DNA of 45,148 nucleotides from Microvirga arabica. GTDB taxonomy: Bacteria > Pseudomonadota > Alphaproteobacteria > Rhizobiales > Beijerinckiaceae. Position numbers and translations under genes: made by a program. The DNA is taken from contig NZ_JAFBID010000050.1 of assembly GCF_016811235.1 (NCBI RefSeq), forward strand, positions 1 through 45,148, in the 5' to 3' direction. Position 1 is the first letter of the stretch. Every line of letters begins with the position of its first letter. This document shows positions 16,008 through 22,701 of this stretch, piece after piece. Below the pieces are notes generated by a model that was not told the DNA's origin, ran no database searches, and saw only the letters and a program-made list of their open reading frames with translations.

Positions 16008-16988
16008 ATGACATCACTCACAGCCGTTGATCGGGTTGAGGTCCATATCCTCGTAGACAACGTGACCGACAGCCTGTCCACCGTTCCACGCCACGTCGAG
16101 AATGAATGGAGTTACCTGTGGCGGCACGGGATGAAGAGGCTGTCAGGCCGCTGCATCTGCTGTGCTGCCCATGGCCTGTCATGCCTGATTATGGCCTATC
16201 GAGGTGAGAGCAAGCACACCATCCTCTTCGACACAGGGCCAGAGGAGGAGGTCTTCGAGCGCAACGTCTCCCGGCTTGGGGTCGATCTCGGGGCTGTTGA
16301 AGGGATCGTTCTCTCCCATGGGCATTGGGATCATGCAGGCGGAATGCTGCGGGCGCTCGACCTGATCCGCGAGCGCAATGGCGGGCGGAAGGTTCCGTTC
16401 TATGCCCATCCTGACATGTATGCGACCCGTGCCATGAAGCAGCCGGACGGCAGCATGCGGCTGATGGACGACATCCCCAGCACTGAGGCCGTGACAGCAC
16501 ACGGTGCGCGGGTGATCAACACGACTGAGCCGCAGAGCCTCTCAGAGGGGATGTTCTACGTCAGTAGCGAGATTCCTCGTGTAACGGCTTTCGAACACGG
16601 CCTTCCTGGGCAGCACCGGCAGAAGGAGGATGGTGGCTGGGAGCCCGATCCACTGATCATGGATGAACGGTGGGTCGCAGCTAACGTGAAGGACAAGGGA
16701 CTCATCGTGTTCACAGCCTGCTCACATGCTGGGGTGGTCAACGTCCTCAAGCATGCTCAGGACTGCTTTCCCGACGTGCCGCTCCATACAGTCTTGGGTG
16801 GTTTCCACCTCTCGGGTGGAAACGAGAAGATCATTCCTGAGACAGTCGAGGGCATGAGAGCGTTTGGCTTGAAGACGATAGCTGCCGCCCATTGCACAGG
16901 ATGGCGGGCGGTTCTAGCCCTGACGCAGGCTTTCGGCGAGCCAGTGATTGCGCCCTCGGCTGTTGGCAAACGGTACACGTTCCCCTGA
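16008..16988 (+). CDS. Metallo-beta-lactamase-fold hydrolase (DHPP-synthase-like family)
   Basis: A 326-residue protein starting MTSLTAVDRVEVHILVDNVT, with CAGGAG 6 nt before the ATG at 16008; an in-frame extension upstream is ignored. The metal-binding motif is LSHGHWDHAGG near residues 97-107, with further ligand candidates in FYAHP, CSHAGVVN and GGFHL. The family (annotated in archaea as 7,8-dihydropterin-6-methyl-4-aminobenzene-5'-phosphate synthase-like) has the N-terminal 'DN.TD' seen here as LVDNVTDSL. In bacteria the substrate is not known. Intact. Confidence 0.85.
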   Translation: MTSLTAVDRVEVHILVDNVTDSLSTVPRHVENEWSYLWRHGMKRLSGRCICCAAHGLSCLIMAYRGESKHTILFDTGPEEEVFERNVSRLGVDLGAVEGIVLSHGHWDHAGGMLRALDLIRERNGGRKVPFYAHPDMYATRAMKQPDGSMRLMDDIPSTEAVTAHGARVINTTEPQSLSEGMFYVSSEIPRVTAFEHGLPGQHRQKEDGGWEPDPLIMDERWVAANVKDKGLIVFTACSHAGVVNVLKHAQDCFPDVPLHTVLGGFHLSGGNEKIIPETVEGMRAFGLKTIAAAHCTGWRAVLALTQAFGEPVIAPSAVGKRYTFP

Positions 16989-17153
16989 AGAGCTTCGAGT
17001 TGAACTCCCCACTAAGGCCCTACACCGGTCAGCCTTACTTTCTTTTCAGCCATGCTGAAACGATTGGCTATCTGTGACCTTAGATCTGGGATGGGCTGTT
17101 CGAGAGGAGCCTTAACGGTTATTCGGGCAGCCCATCGAGAGATGGAGGACGCC

Positions 17154-17336
17154 ATGTGCCACTATCGAGGATCATATCTGTCTGAGGACAGAGCAAAGGC
17201 TGAGGCTGATCGCCAGAGAGAGCTTGAGGCCAAGCGCACCGAGGCTGTCAATAAGCTGAGGCACGAAGCTGAGGCAGCGGCTCAGAAGACAGCCCTCGAC
17301 ACTACTCCGAGGAAAGAGAGCATCCCGGCGAAGTGA
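17154..17336 (+). CDS. Small charged coiled-coil protein (60 aa)
   Basis: MCHYRGSYLSEDRAKAEADR and QRELEAKRTEAVNKLRHEAE form a continuous charged helix, followed by a short tail ending KESIPAK. GGAGG lies 7 nt before the ATG at 17154, so this start is preferred to one about 100 bp upstream. No family recognised. It belongs by position to the small stress-gene cluster. Confidence 0.6.
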   Translation: MCHYRGSYLSEDRAKAEADRQRELEAKRTEAVNKLRHEAEAAAQKTALDTTPRKESIPAK

Positions 17337-17374
17337 CCTTCAGCCCTGCTCTTTCAGGACACAATTATGTGCGG

Positions 17375-17394
17375 TGCCCCGTTCGGGCGGGGCA
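17375..17394. terminator. GC-rich hairpin between convergent genes
   Basis: Arms TGCCCCG and CGGGGCA with a six-base loop lie between the small charged protein gene and the convergent membrane protein gene. There is no T-run. A bidirectional termination role is plausible from position. Confidence 0.4.
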
Positions 17395-17519
17395 TCTCGC
17401 TGCTGAAGCCCTTGACGCCTGTAGAATAGGTTCTCGAAAACGCCTCCTCTTTGGCAGGGTTGCCTGTCAAGGTTTGGGCCACACCAAAAGACTACGAGGC
17501 GAATGCGGCCTCATGGCGC

Positions 17520-17849
17520 TTACCGGTTGAGATCCTTGGAGTCTTTAGCAGGGTAGACATTGGGGCCTGCGGGCGGGTTCGATGGGCTGGTTGGTCCAGT
17601 TGTGGTCGTTCCCGCTGCCGTCCGGTTCACTCCAGCCACACCGGAGGCTGTTGTCGTGCCTCGTTTCTTCTTCATGAAATACCAAACCGCCGCGCCGATG
17701 ATCGCCAACAGAACCAGAAGCCACAGCCAGCCTAGCCCACCGCCATCATCCGTCGCTGGAGGCGGTGTTGTGGGCGCTGGCGTCCCGGTGGTCTGCGCGT
17801 AAGCAACTGAGGACACAAGAAGGAACACGAAAGCGGGAATGCTCTTCAT
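17520..17849 (-). CDS. Small exported/membrane-anchored protein (109 aa)
   Basis: The start at MKSIPAFVFLLVSSVAYAQ (17849) gives a clear signal peptide with a cleavage-like AYAQ, preceded by GGAGGA. A Thr/Pro linker (TPAPTTPPPATDDGGG) leads to one membrane span, LGWLWLLVLLAIIGAAVWYF at about residues 43-62, then a KKKR stop-transfer and a Thr/Ala/Gly/Pro-rich cytoplasmic tail. No family is recognised. Topology suggests a small inner-membrane protein. Confidence 0.65.
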   Translation of the reverse strand: MKSIPAFVFLLVSSVAYAQTTGTPAPTTPPPATDDGGGLGWLWLLVLLAIIGAAVWYFMKKKRGTTTASGVAGVNRTAAGTTTTGPTSPSNPPAGPNVYPAKDSKDLNR

Positions 17850-18034
17850 TGAATTTTCCTCCGCACCAGCAAGTTCAACGAACTCTGAGCACTGAATCGC
17901 ACAACCACTACCGGTGCTTGGAGGCTGACGATCATTCACGAGTGTGCTCCTCGCTCTGGTGAATGAGGAGCTTGATTATGAAAGGGGCAGGCTCTCTTCA
18001 GGGCTGCTGGAACCAGACAGAAGCCCAGTCGAGT

Positions 18035-18250
18035 TTAGCTGCTCTGCTGAAGACGCTGGGCCAAGAGTTGCTTGGCCCGGTCAGCCCGCTGCTTTTCTTG
18101 CTGCTGAGCTTCGCGGAAGAACGAGGCGAGATCCTGATCGCCGCCAGCATCGTTGGCATATTGCTCGTACAGGTCTGCTCCCTGAAGAGCATGGTACAGG
18201 ACGCTAACGAGATTGTAGGTGGCGTCTTTGGTACCGGTGTTGTTGGCCAT
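18035..18250 (-). CDS. Small helical protein, ferritin-like/stress type (71 aa)
   Basis: MANNTGTKDATYNLVSVLYH, then ALQGADLYEQYANDAGGDQD and LASFFREAQQQEKQRADRAK make two amphipathic helices. The pattern (LYHALQGA..Y..Y...A...GD..LA.FFRE....) resembles short proteins found in Methylobacteriaceae and Bradyrhizobium stress regulons, but no function is known. GAGGAGG lies 6 nt before ATG. A GGAAC box lies about 60 bp upstream, but its partner -10 is poor. Confidence 0.65.
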   Translation of the reverse strand: MANNTGTKDATYNLVSVLYHALQGADLYEQYANDAGGDQDLASFFREAQQQEKQRADRAKQLLAQRLQQSS

Positions 18251-18386
18251 AGCAAGCCTCCTCTATCGAAAAGGATACCCGTGGAATACCTTTTTGACAG
18301 GAAGGTTCCTGCTCCCCACCCTTGATTTGTTTGAGCATGCCCCACCAGGAGATCCGGTGGGGCTGTAAGCATCCCGCCGCAGCAAC

Positions 18387-18563
18387 TTACTTCTTGAGCG
18401 CGTCCTTGGCGCTGCCCATGGCGTTCTGGACCTTGCCCTTAGCTTGGTCCATCTTGCCCTCAGATTGCATCTTGGTATCGCCGGTCATATCCCCGACAGC
18501 TTGTTTCATCTTGCCGCCTGTGCGGGTGGCTGCACCTTTCACACGATCTTTGTCCATGGCCAT
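18387..18563 (-). CDS. CsbD-family stress protein
   Basis: A 58-residue hydrophilic protein. After MAMDKDRVKGAATRTGGKMK comes QAVGDMTGDTKMQSEGKMDQ and AKGKVQNAMGSAKDALKK, the CsbD repeat pattern (K..G.....G..K...G......Q..GK....GK.Q...G..KD). CsbD proteins are highly induced general-stress proteins of unknown mechanism. AGGAGGGAG just before the first ATG fixes the start. An EcfG-like promoter lies 45 bp upstream. Confidence 0.85.
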   Translation of the reverse strand: MAMDKDRVKGAATRTGGKMKQAVGDMTGDTKMQSEGKMDQAKGKVQNAMGSAKDALKK

Positions 18564-18607
18564 GGCTCCCTCCTGGGAGAACTGAAGCCTGCTGGCGTCA
18601 TAGAACC

Positions 18608-18632
18608 AACTGCCTCGGATCAGGCTCGTTCC
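18608..18632 (-). promoter_or_regulatory. EcfG-type (general stress sigma factor) promoter of csbD-like gene
   Basis: On the minus strand GGAAC (18632-18628) is followed after exactly 16 bp by AGTT (18611-18608). The consensus for alphaproteobacterial EcfG sigma factors is GGAAC-N16/17-cGTT. It is 45 bp upstream of the CsbD start. The same element with the same spacing occurs at 19318-19342. Confidence 0.6.
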
Positions 18633-18649
18633 TAGCCCAATATCGCACT

Positions 18650-18933
18650 TCACAACCCCGGCATTATCAGCCCTCTGATCCGCTCCCGAAGTTGCTCCAG
18701 ACGCTGAACATGGGGCTGACGCTCCCGCCGATACCGTGCCTCGATCTCACCAGAAAAGGTTCTCGGATGCCGGGTGGCTCATGCTCCAAGCGCTCACGGG
18801 CAGCCTCGCAGCGAAGTTCCACATCAGCTAAAGCAGCAAGTGTGCGCTGAAGGTCGGGCAACAGATCCTCGGGATAGCACTCGCCCCGGTCTGGTTCTGG
18901 AGCTCGATGGCGCATCGTCGCTGATCGTGGCAT
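18650..18933 (-). pseudogene. Unknown small protein, frameshifted paralogue of 19975-20355
   Basis: From ATG at 18933 (GGGAGGAG 6 nt upstream) the frame reads CYPEDLLPDLQRTLAALADV, then ELRCEAARERLEHEPPGIRE. After PFLV the matching sequence continues in another frame as EIEARYRRERQPHVQRLEQL and RERIRGLIMPGL-stop (18650). Alignment with the paralogue (RFIEQLEARHAEAREPLVQL) is ungapped if one base is restored near 18765. A single-base deletion (or sequencing error) thus breaks the gene. The family is not recognised; it is helical and charged. Confidence 0.6.
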
Positions 18934-18967
18934 AGCGATCTCCTCCCTTATTGTGACGATGGCGCGC

Positions 18968-19198
18968 TCATGGCTGCGGGGTAGTCTGCGTGGCCTCTGG
19001 TTCGCTCTGCTCTGGCTGAAGTATCTCACCCTGCTCCCGCAACCGCTGGACGGGGGCGGCAAGCTCCTCGGGGAGCGGTTCCTTGGTCGGCACGGCGTAT
19101 CGCGATTGGAGGCAGCGCCCGATCTCGGCGGCAAGCTGAGCATCAGAGAGGGAGCCATCAAACGGGCTGTTCGAGCCTGACCGGAACTTTGCAGTCAT
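18968..19198 (-). CDS. NepR-like anti-sigma factor (orphan)
   Basis: A 76-residue protein starting MTAKFRSGSNSPFDG. The core LAAEIGRCLQSRYAVPTKEP and LPEELAAPVQRL aligns with the NepR domain ('IGrqLRalYddvvkEPvPdrlldLLekL'), two helices separated by a Pro-containing loop. NepR proteins bind EcfG and are released by phosphorylated PhyR. Neither partner is in the window. The N- and C-termini (EQSEPEATQTTPQP) look disordered, as in NepR. Its Tyr-Ala-Val-Pro-Thr differs from the usual Tyr-Asp-Asp-Val-Val, so partner choice may differ. Confidence 0.55.
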   Translation of the reverse strand: MTAKFRSGSNSPFDGSLSDAQLAAEIGRCLQSRYAVPTKEPLPEELAAPVQRLREQGEILQPEQSEPEATQTTPQP

Positions 19199-19317
19199 AC
19201 CAACACTTCCCGGCTGCCCCAGGCAAGGTGATTCAGACAGTTGCTTCAGGTCATCCACCACAGCAACTGAGGCCCGGAAGGGTTGCAGCTATGCTGTTGA
19301 TCTATGTTAATTCTGCC

Positions 19318-19342
19318 GGAACGGGGTTTCCGGCTCAGAGTT
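19318..19342 (+). promoter_or_regulatory. EcfG-type promoter of the DUF883-like gene
   Basis: GGAAC at 19318-19322, 16-bp spacer, then AGTTGG from 19339. It lies 60 bp before the start at 19402. It is the same box pair and spacing as in front of the CsbD gene, including the GG after AGTT. Confidence 0.6.
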
Positions 19343-19401
19343 GGTTTGGTGAAGCGGAGCCGGATGCTGTCCTGATTCCGGTCTCCTGATAGAGAACCGC
19401 C

Positions 19402-20011
19402 ATGGCCGATGCACCCTCAGCCCAGAGCCAGCCTGTTTCGGATGAAGCGACATCACAGCCGGGGACCTATCCTCCGGATTGCGATTTGCCCGAGAACTCG
19501 AAAGAGAACCTCGACGCACGGCTGGATCATGGCATTGAGGAAACCTTCCCGACCAGCGATCCGATCTCGGTGACCGTCACCAAGAAGGCTGTTGCGGAAG
19601 TCCCACGGGAGGCGGCGTCCCCCACTCCCAGCAGCCAGAGCCGCGGAGCAAGAGGATGGCGAGCAGGACACTGCCGAGAAGCTGTTGGATCAGGTGAGAG
19701 AGGCCCTGCACGACGTGACGCAAACAGCCTCTGGAGCGGCACGGGAGGCTTATCACGAGAGCCAGCGGCATCTGCGGCACGCCCGTGAGCGCTACCCACA
19801 AGCCGAGCAGTATTACCATGAGGGTCAACGAGCAATCAGGCAGCGCACAGCAGAGAGTCCGCTGATATCACTGCTACTGGTCGCAGCCGCTGGATATGCC
19901 CTGGCCTGGATAATCCATGGGCAGCAGCGCGGGCGGGATGACCATGTCCCGGAGTACGGCAGAACCAACCGAGGCTATGCTCCCCACTGGGACGAGCCAC
20001 GCAGGCGATAA
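19402..20011 (+). pseudogene. YqjD/ElaB/DUF883-like membrane protein, frameshifted
   Basis: The first frame starts MADAPSAQSQPVSDEATSQP and carries LDHGIEETFPTSDPISVTVT at about residues 44-63. After a C-run near 19619-19624 that frame loses sense, while another frame reads DTAEKLLDQVREALHDVTQT, YHESQRHLRHARERYPQAEQ and a C-terminal membrane span SPLISLLLVAAAGYALAWII, ending RRR at 20011. Together they would be about 200 residues with the tail-anchored layout of YqjD/ElaB-like proteins. The homopolymer suggests phase slippage, a real inactivation or a sequencing error. Driven by an EcfG-like promoter. Confidence 0.55.
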
Positions 20012-20355
20012 CCACGAGATGGTCTCACCCTCCCAGAGCCATTGCCGACCTCGGCACCTTTGTGCTGCGAACTGCGCAGGCCCTGGAGCATCGCCGCCGT
20101 GGTGATCTGCTGATGCAGATCAGCAAGAAGCTGGACGAGAGGCTCCCGCGCTTCGGCATGGCGAGCCTCAAGCTGCTCAATGAAGCGCATTCTGATCGCG
20201 TCAGGGCCAGACCAGCCCTTGAGGCATTCAAATTCGCTCTCGTAGCGGGCTTCAACTTCGGACAGCGCGGCCAGTACCTCTTGTATCTCTGGGGGCAGAA
20301 CGCCACGATCCGCTTGAGACTGAGCCGCTGGTTCGTGGACCGGGGCACGTGACAT
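19975..20355 (-). CDS. Unknown charged helical protein (126 aa)
   Basis: MSRAPVHEPAAQSQADRGVL, then PPEIQEVLAALSEVEARYES and RFIEQLEARHAEAREPLVQL, mostly helical and charged, with a basic tail. It is paralogous to the frameshifted gene at 18650-18933 over about 90 residues. GGAGG lies 8 nt before the start. Its last 37 bp overlap the end of the convergent membrane-protein gene. Function unknown. Confidence 0.55.
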   Translation of the reverse strand: MSRAPVHEPAAQSQADRGVLPPEIQEVLAALSEVEARYESEFECLKGWSGPDAIRMRFIEQLEARHAEAREPLVQLLADLHQQITTAAMLQGLRSSQHKGAEVGNGSGRVRPSRGYRLRGSSQWGA

Positions 20356-20678
20356 GGTAGGCCTCCCTCGGTTCCGTGGTCTCGTTTCTTGTTCTTGAGG
20401 CTATCTTACACCTAGCGTGGCATTAGGAACACGGGTCTGTCTCGCAGTGCACCAAAACATGAGTAGCCACACGCCACCATACACTCTCATGCGGGAAAGA
20501 TACCAAGTCTCCGAAGGCGAGCCGACCGTCTCAGAGGCGTACCCATAGGAGCAACTTCGCGAGATACCCTCTGACGGCTTGTGCTAAACGGGCTAAGAAG
20601 GCGCTCCCTCCTTGACCACCCGATAGGGCTCTGCCAGCATTTTGATCAATGACGCCTGAACAAAGACCTACGCCATAC
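20356..20678. other. Intergenic region upstream of ihfB-like gene
   Basis: No gene seen. A lone GGAAC occurs at 20426-20430 but lacks a GTT at 16-17 bp. No strong ribosome site precedes the IHF start. Confidence 0.4.
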
Positions 20679-21023
20679 ATGATCAAGTCCGAACTCATCC
20701 AGAGACTCGCCGAGCAAAACCCGCACCTGTATCAGCGAGATGTCGAGAAAATTGTGAACGCCATCCTCGGCTCCATTGGCGATGCGCTGGCGCAAGGGGA
20801 CCGAGTTGAGCTTCGTGGCTTCGGCACGTTCGCGGTGAAGAGCCGTGGTGCTCGCACAGGCCGAAATCCCAAGACAGGTGATCTCGTTACGGTGGCAGAG
20901 AAAGCCGTGCCCGTCTTCAAGGCCAGCAAGGAGATGCGCCGTCGTCTCAATGCCTCGCCGACGCAATCGAAAAGGAAGGTCGAAGCTGCCACGGCCAACA
21001 TCAACGGCCTCGTAGACGCTTAA
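20679..21023 (+). CDS. ihfB: HU/IHF-family DNA-binding protein, IHF-beta type
   Basis: A 114-residue nucleoid protein. From MIKSELIQRLAEQNPHLYQR the HU-fold helices are followed by the beta arm RVELRGFGTFAVKSRGARTG and RNPKTGDLVTV, with the DNA-intercalating Pro in RNPKTG, and VPVFKASKEMRRRLN. This is the beta-subunit pattern. A 20-residue C-terminal tail is extra to the usual length of about 94. The start at 20679 matches the family; an ATG 30 bp upstream is possible. As a copy next to mobile elements it may be an accessory paralogue rather than the core ihfB. Confidence 0.88.
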   Translation: MIKSELIQRLAEQNPHLYQRDVEKIVNAILGSIGDALAQGDRVELRGFGTFAVKSRGARTGRNPKTGDLVTVAEKAVPVFKASKEMRRRLNASPTQSKRKVEAATANINGLVDA

Positions 21024-21515
21024 GCATCTCGAACACTTCTTCAGTTTCCGTGAACCTTCGGGTGGCATCTGCCCGATGCCATTCGGGCTGCCCATCCGGA
21101 TGAAGCGCCTTTCGGTAGGCTGTCTGAGCAGCCCGCAAAACAAAGTCGGGGCAACCCTCATGTAGCCCCACCTTTGCATAGAGCCGCTGGGGCGTTGGGT
21201 CAGGACGATGTAGGTTCGAGATGTTCGAGCGAAGGGTCTTCCGTTCGGCGGTCAGGAAGCTGATTAGCGCGATTGCGTTGTCTCGCTCCTCTCTCATGCA
21301 GTTGAGCGCTGAGACTACAATCTGGATCGCTTCAGCATCCGTGTGGTGATCCTCGACCCGGAAGCGCCTGTAGTCTGCCGTCTTGTACGACCAATCGAGG
21401 ATAGCCTGATCGCCCTTCGCAAACAGAGCTTCGATGTTGTCCGCGCCGATCCGCTGAGAGCCACTATCGCCTCCTGACAGAGCAGCTGACCCGCCATCGT
21501 GGGGATGAACTATCG
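21001..21515 (-). pseudogene. J-domain-like protein, 5' end cut by IS6 element
   Basis: The C-terminal part reads LYAKVGLHEGCPDFVLRAAQ, TAYRKALHPDGQPEWHRADA and TRRFTETEEVFEML, a J-domain-like helix pair around an HPD tripeptide. The N-terminal 110 residues are helical. The reading frame extends into the terminal repeat of the IS6-family element (21516 on), where only a TTG could start it, and no plausible in-frame start with ribosome site lies inside. It has probably lost its true 5' end. The 3' end overlaps the convergent ihfB by 23 bp. Confidence 0.6.
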
Positions 21516-22341
21516 GGCTCTGTCGCAATTTCCGGCTGCGGACGGAGAGATCTGAGCGCGGCTCGTATTCGCTTATGCGACGAGCCGCTCGAACTGCTCG
21601 ACGAGTGATAGTTGCTGACTGCAGGCGTATCTCGCCTGTCCCTTTCGCATCATGTGCACCATCTCAATCCCACCCAGGATGGCACGAGCGCTACCCATGG
21701 ACTTGAACCCCATCGTCGGGCGAATCCGCCGCTTGATGGCCCGATGATCCTGTTCGATACGATTATTGAGGTAGGCGCTTTGCCAGATGCGGATTGGCTT
21801 AAGCTTCCGTCGTGATCGGTCCTGCAGCCGGTTTGTCGTATCGCAGGACAGGATCGCCTCACGATTGGTCTGACTGCCGTCGATCACGATCCGCTCGGGC
21901 CGACCATGCCGCTTGAGGGCCTTGCTAAGGAAGCGCTTGGCGGCTGTCAGATTGCGCTTCTCACTGAACCAGAACTCGACTGTGTCGCCATTGCTGTCAA
22001 TTGCGCGGTACAAGTACATCCAGCACCCTCTGACCTTGATATAGGTTTCATCCAGATGCCACCTGCCAGTGACAGGCCGCTTGCGCCGGTTAAATCTTTC
22101 CAGAAGCTCAGGTGAGTAACGGACGACCCAGCGACCGACCGTAGCGTGGTCCACCTCGACACCCCGCTCCGCCATCATCTCTTCCAAATTCCGGAGGCTG
22201 AGATTGTAGGCGAGGTACCAGCGGACACAGAGCAGGATTATGGATCGATCGAAATGCCTGCCCTTAAACACCCCTGCCTCCGCCACTGTGACCGCAGACT
22301 TAGTAGCTGAAACTCTGAAACGAAAAGTTTGCGACGGATCC
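21516..22341 (-). mobile_element. IS6-family insertion sequence (826 bp)
   Basis: Terminal repeats GGCTCTGTCGCAA at 21516-21528 and the complement of GGATCCGTCGCAA at 22329-22341 match at 11 of 13 bases. GG-TC-GTCGCAA ends are usual in the family. Inside lies a single DDE transposase. Size is typical. It interrupts a J-domain gene on one side and abuts a truncated gene on the other. No 8-bp target duplication was seen at the ends, as happens after IS6-type cointegrate or deletion events. Confidence 0.75.
21573..22286 (-). CDS. IS6-family DDE transposase
   Basis: About 237 residues. FKGRHFDRSIILLCVRWYLA begins the IS6 pattern, followed by an HTH (ERGVEVDHATVGRWVVRY). The catalytic residues are in WHLDETYIKVRG, VIDGSQTNREAIL and RIEQDHRAIKRRIRP. 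Open frame extends beyond the element's end, so the start must be inside it; GTG at 22286 or 22271 is the likely choice. No internal stop, so probably active. Confidence 0.9.
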   Translation of the reverse strand: MAEAGVFKGRHFDRSIILLCVRWYLAYNLSLRNLEEMMAERGVEVDHATVGRWVVRYSPELLERFNRRKRPVTGRWHLDETYIKVRGCWMYLYRAIDSNGDTVEFWFSEKRNLTAAKRFLSKALKRHGRPERIVIDGSQTNREAILSCDTTNRLQDRSRRKLKPIRIWQSAYLNNRIEQDHRAIKRRIRPTMGFKSMGSARAILGGIEMVHMMRKGQARYACSQQLSLVEQFERLVA

Positions 22342-22469
22342 TGAGGCCTCCAGTCGGGCATCGAAGCGCAGGATCGCAATCGTGATTGGCTCGAGCCGGC
22401 CGGCGATCTGCTCCCACGGCAGCTCGGGCAGGGCATAGGTGCGCGGAACCAAAGGTTCATCGTCGTAGT
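22342..22469 (-). pseudogene. Fragment resembling the N-terminus of RHE_PE00001/DUF1612-type HTH proteins
   Basis: Between the IS6 element and the Tn3-type repeat, the minus strand encodes YALPELPWEQIAGRLEPITI then AILRFDARLEASGS. This resembles the start of a rhizobial plasmid-borne DUF1612/HTH family ('YALPDLPWxxLxxxLxxAxxALxRLDERL'). Both ends are cut by mobile elements. Identification is from a short match and tentative. Confidence 0.4.
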
Positions 22470-22518
22470 GGGGTAGGGACAAGAACTGCTCCCAAACACA
22501 CGCTAAGCTAGAACGAAC
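22470..22518 (+). repeat. Left inverted repeat of the Tn3-type element (49 bp)
   Basis: Begins GGGGTAGGGACAAGAACTGC and ends AGCTAGAACGAAC. It is identical to the complement of the right repeat except at positions 6 and 9. It is longer than the usual 38 bp of Tn3. Confidence 0.9.
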
Positions 22519-22653
22519 CGGGAATCCCACTCTGTCCAGCCCCTCCCCTTCTGAGAAACCAAGATCGAGCAGTTCCTCCAGACTGTCCCGGTAACGCTAT
22601 CCAGAACGTTATGTGTGGACAGTCCGGGCGGTCGCTGTACCGAGCAAGATCAT

Positions 22654-22692
22654 CCCGCACCTTTGCTCAAGCGGTGAGACAACAAGTGCGGG
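22654..22692 (+). promoter_or_regulatory. Hairpin covering the tnpA ribosome site
   Basis: CCCGCAC (22654-22660) can pair with GTGCGGG (22686-22692), which is part of the GGGAG ribosome site 8 nt before the tnpA ATG. A nearby second pair, ACTGTCC and GGACAGT around 22585-22625, is also inverted. Sequestering the ribosome site would lower transposase translation; inference only. Confidence 0.3.
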
Positions 22693-22701
22693 AGATGAGT
22701 G

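Noticed and set aside
20426..20450. GGAAC box upstream of ihfB as a third EcfG promoter
   Set aside because: No GTT at 16-17 bp; the -10 position reads GTGC.
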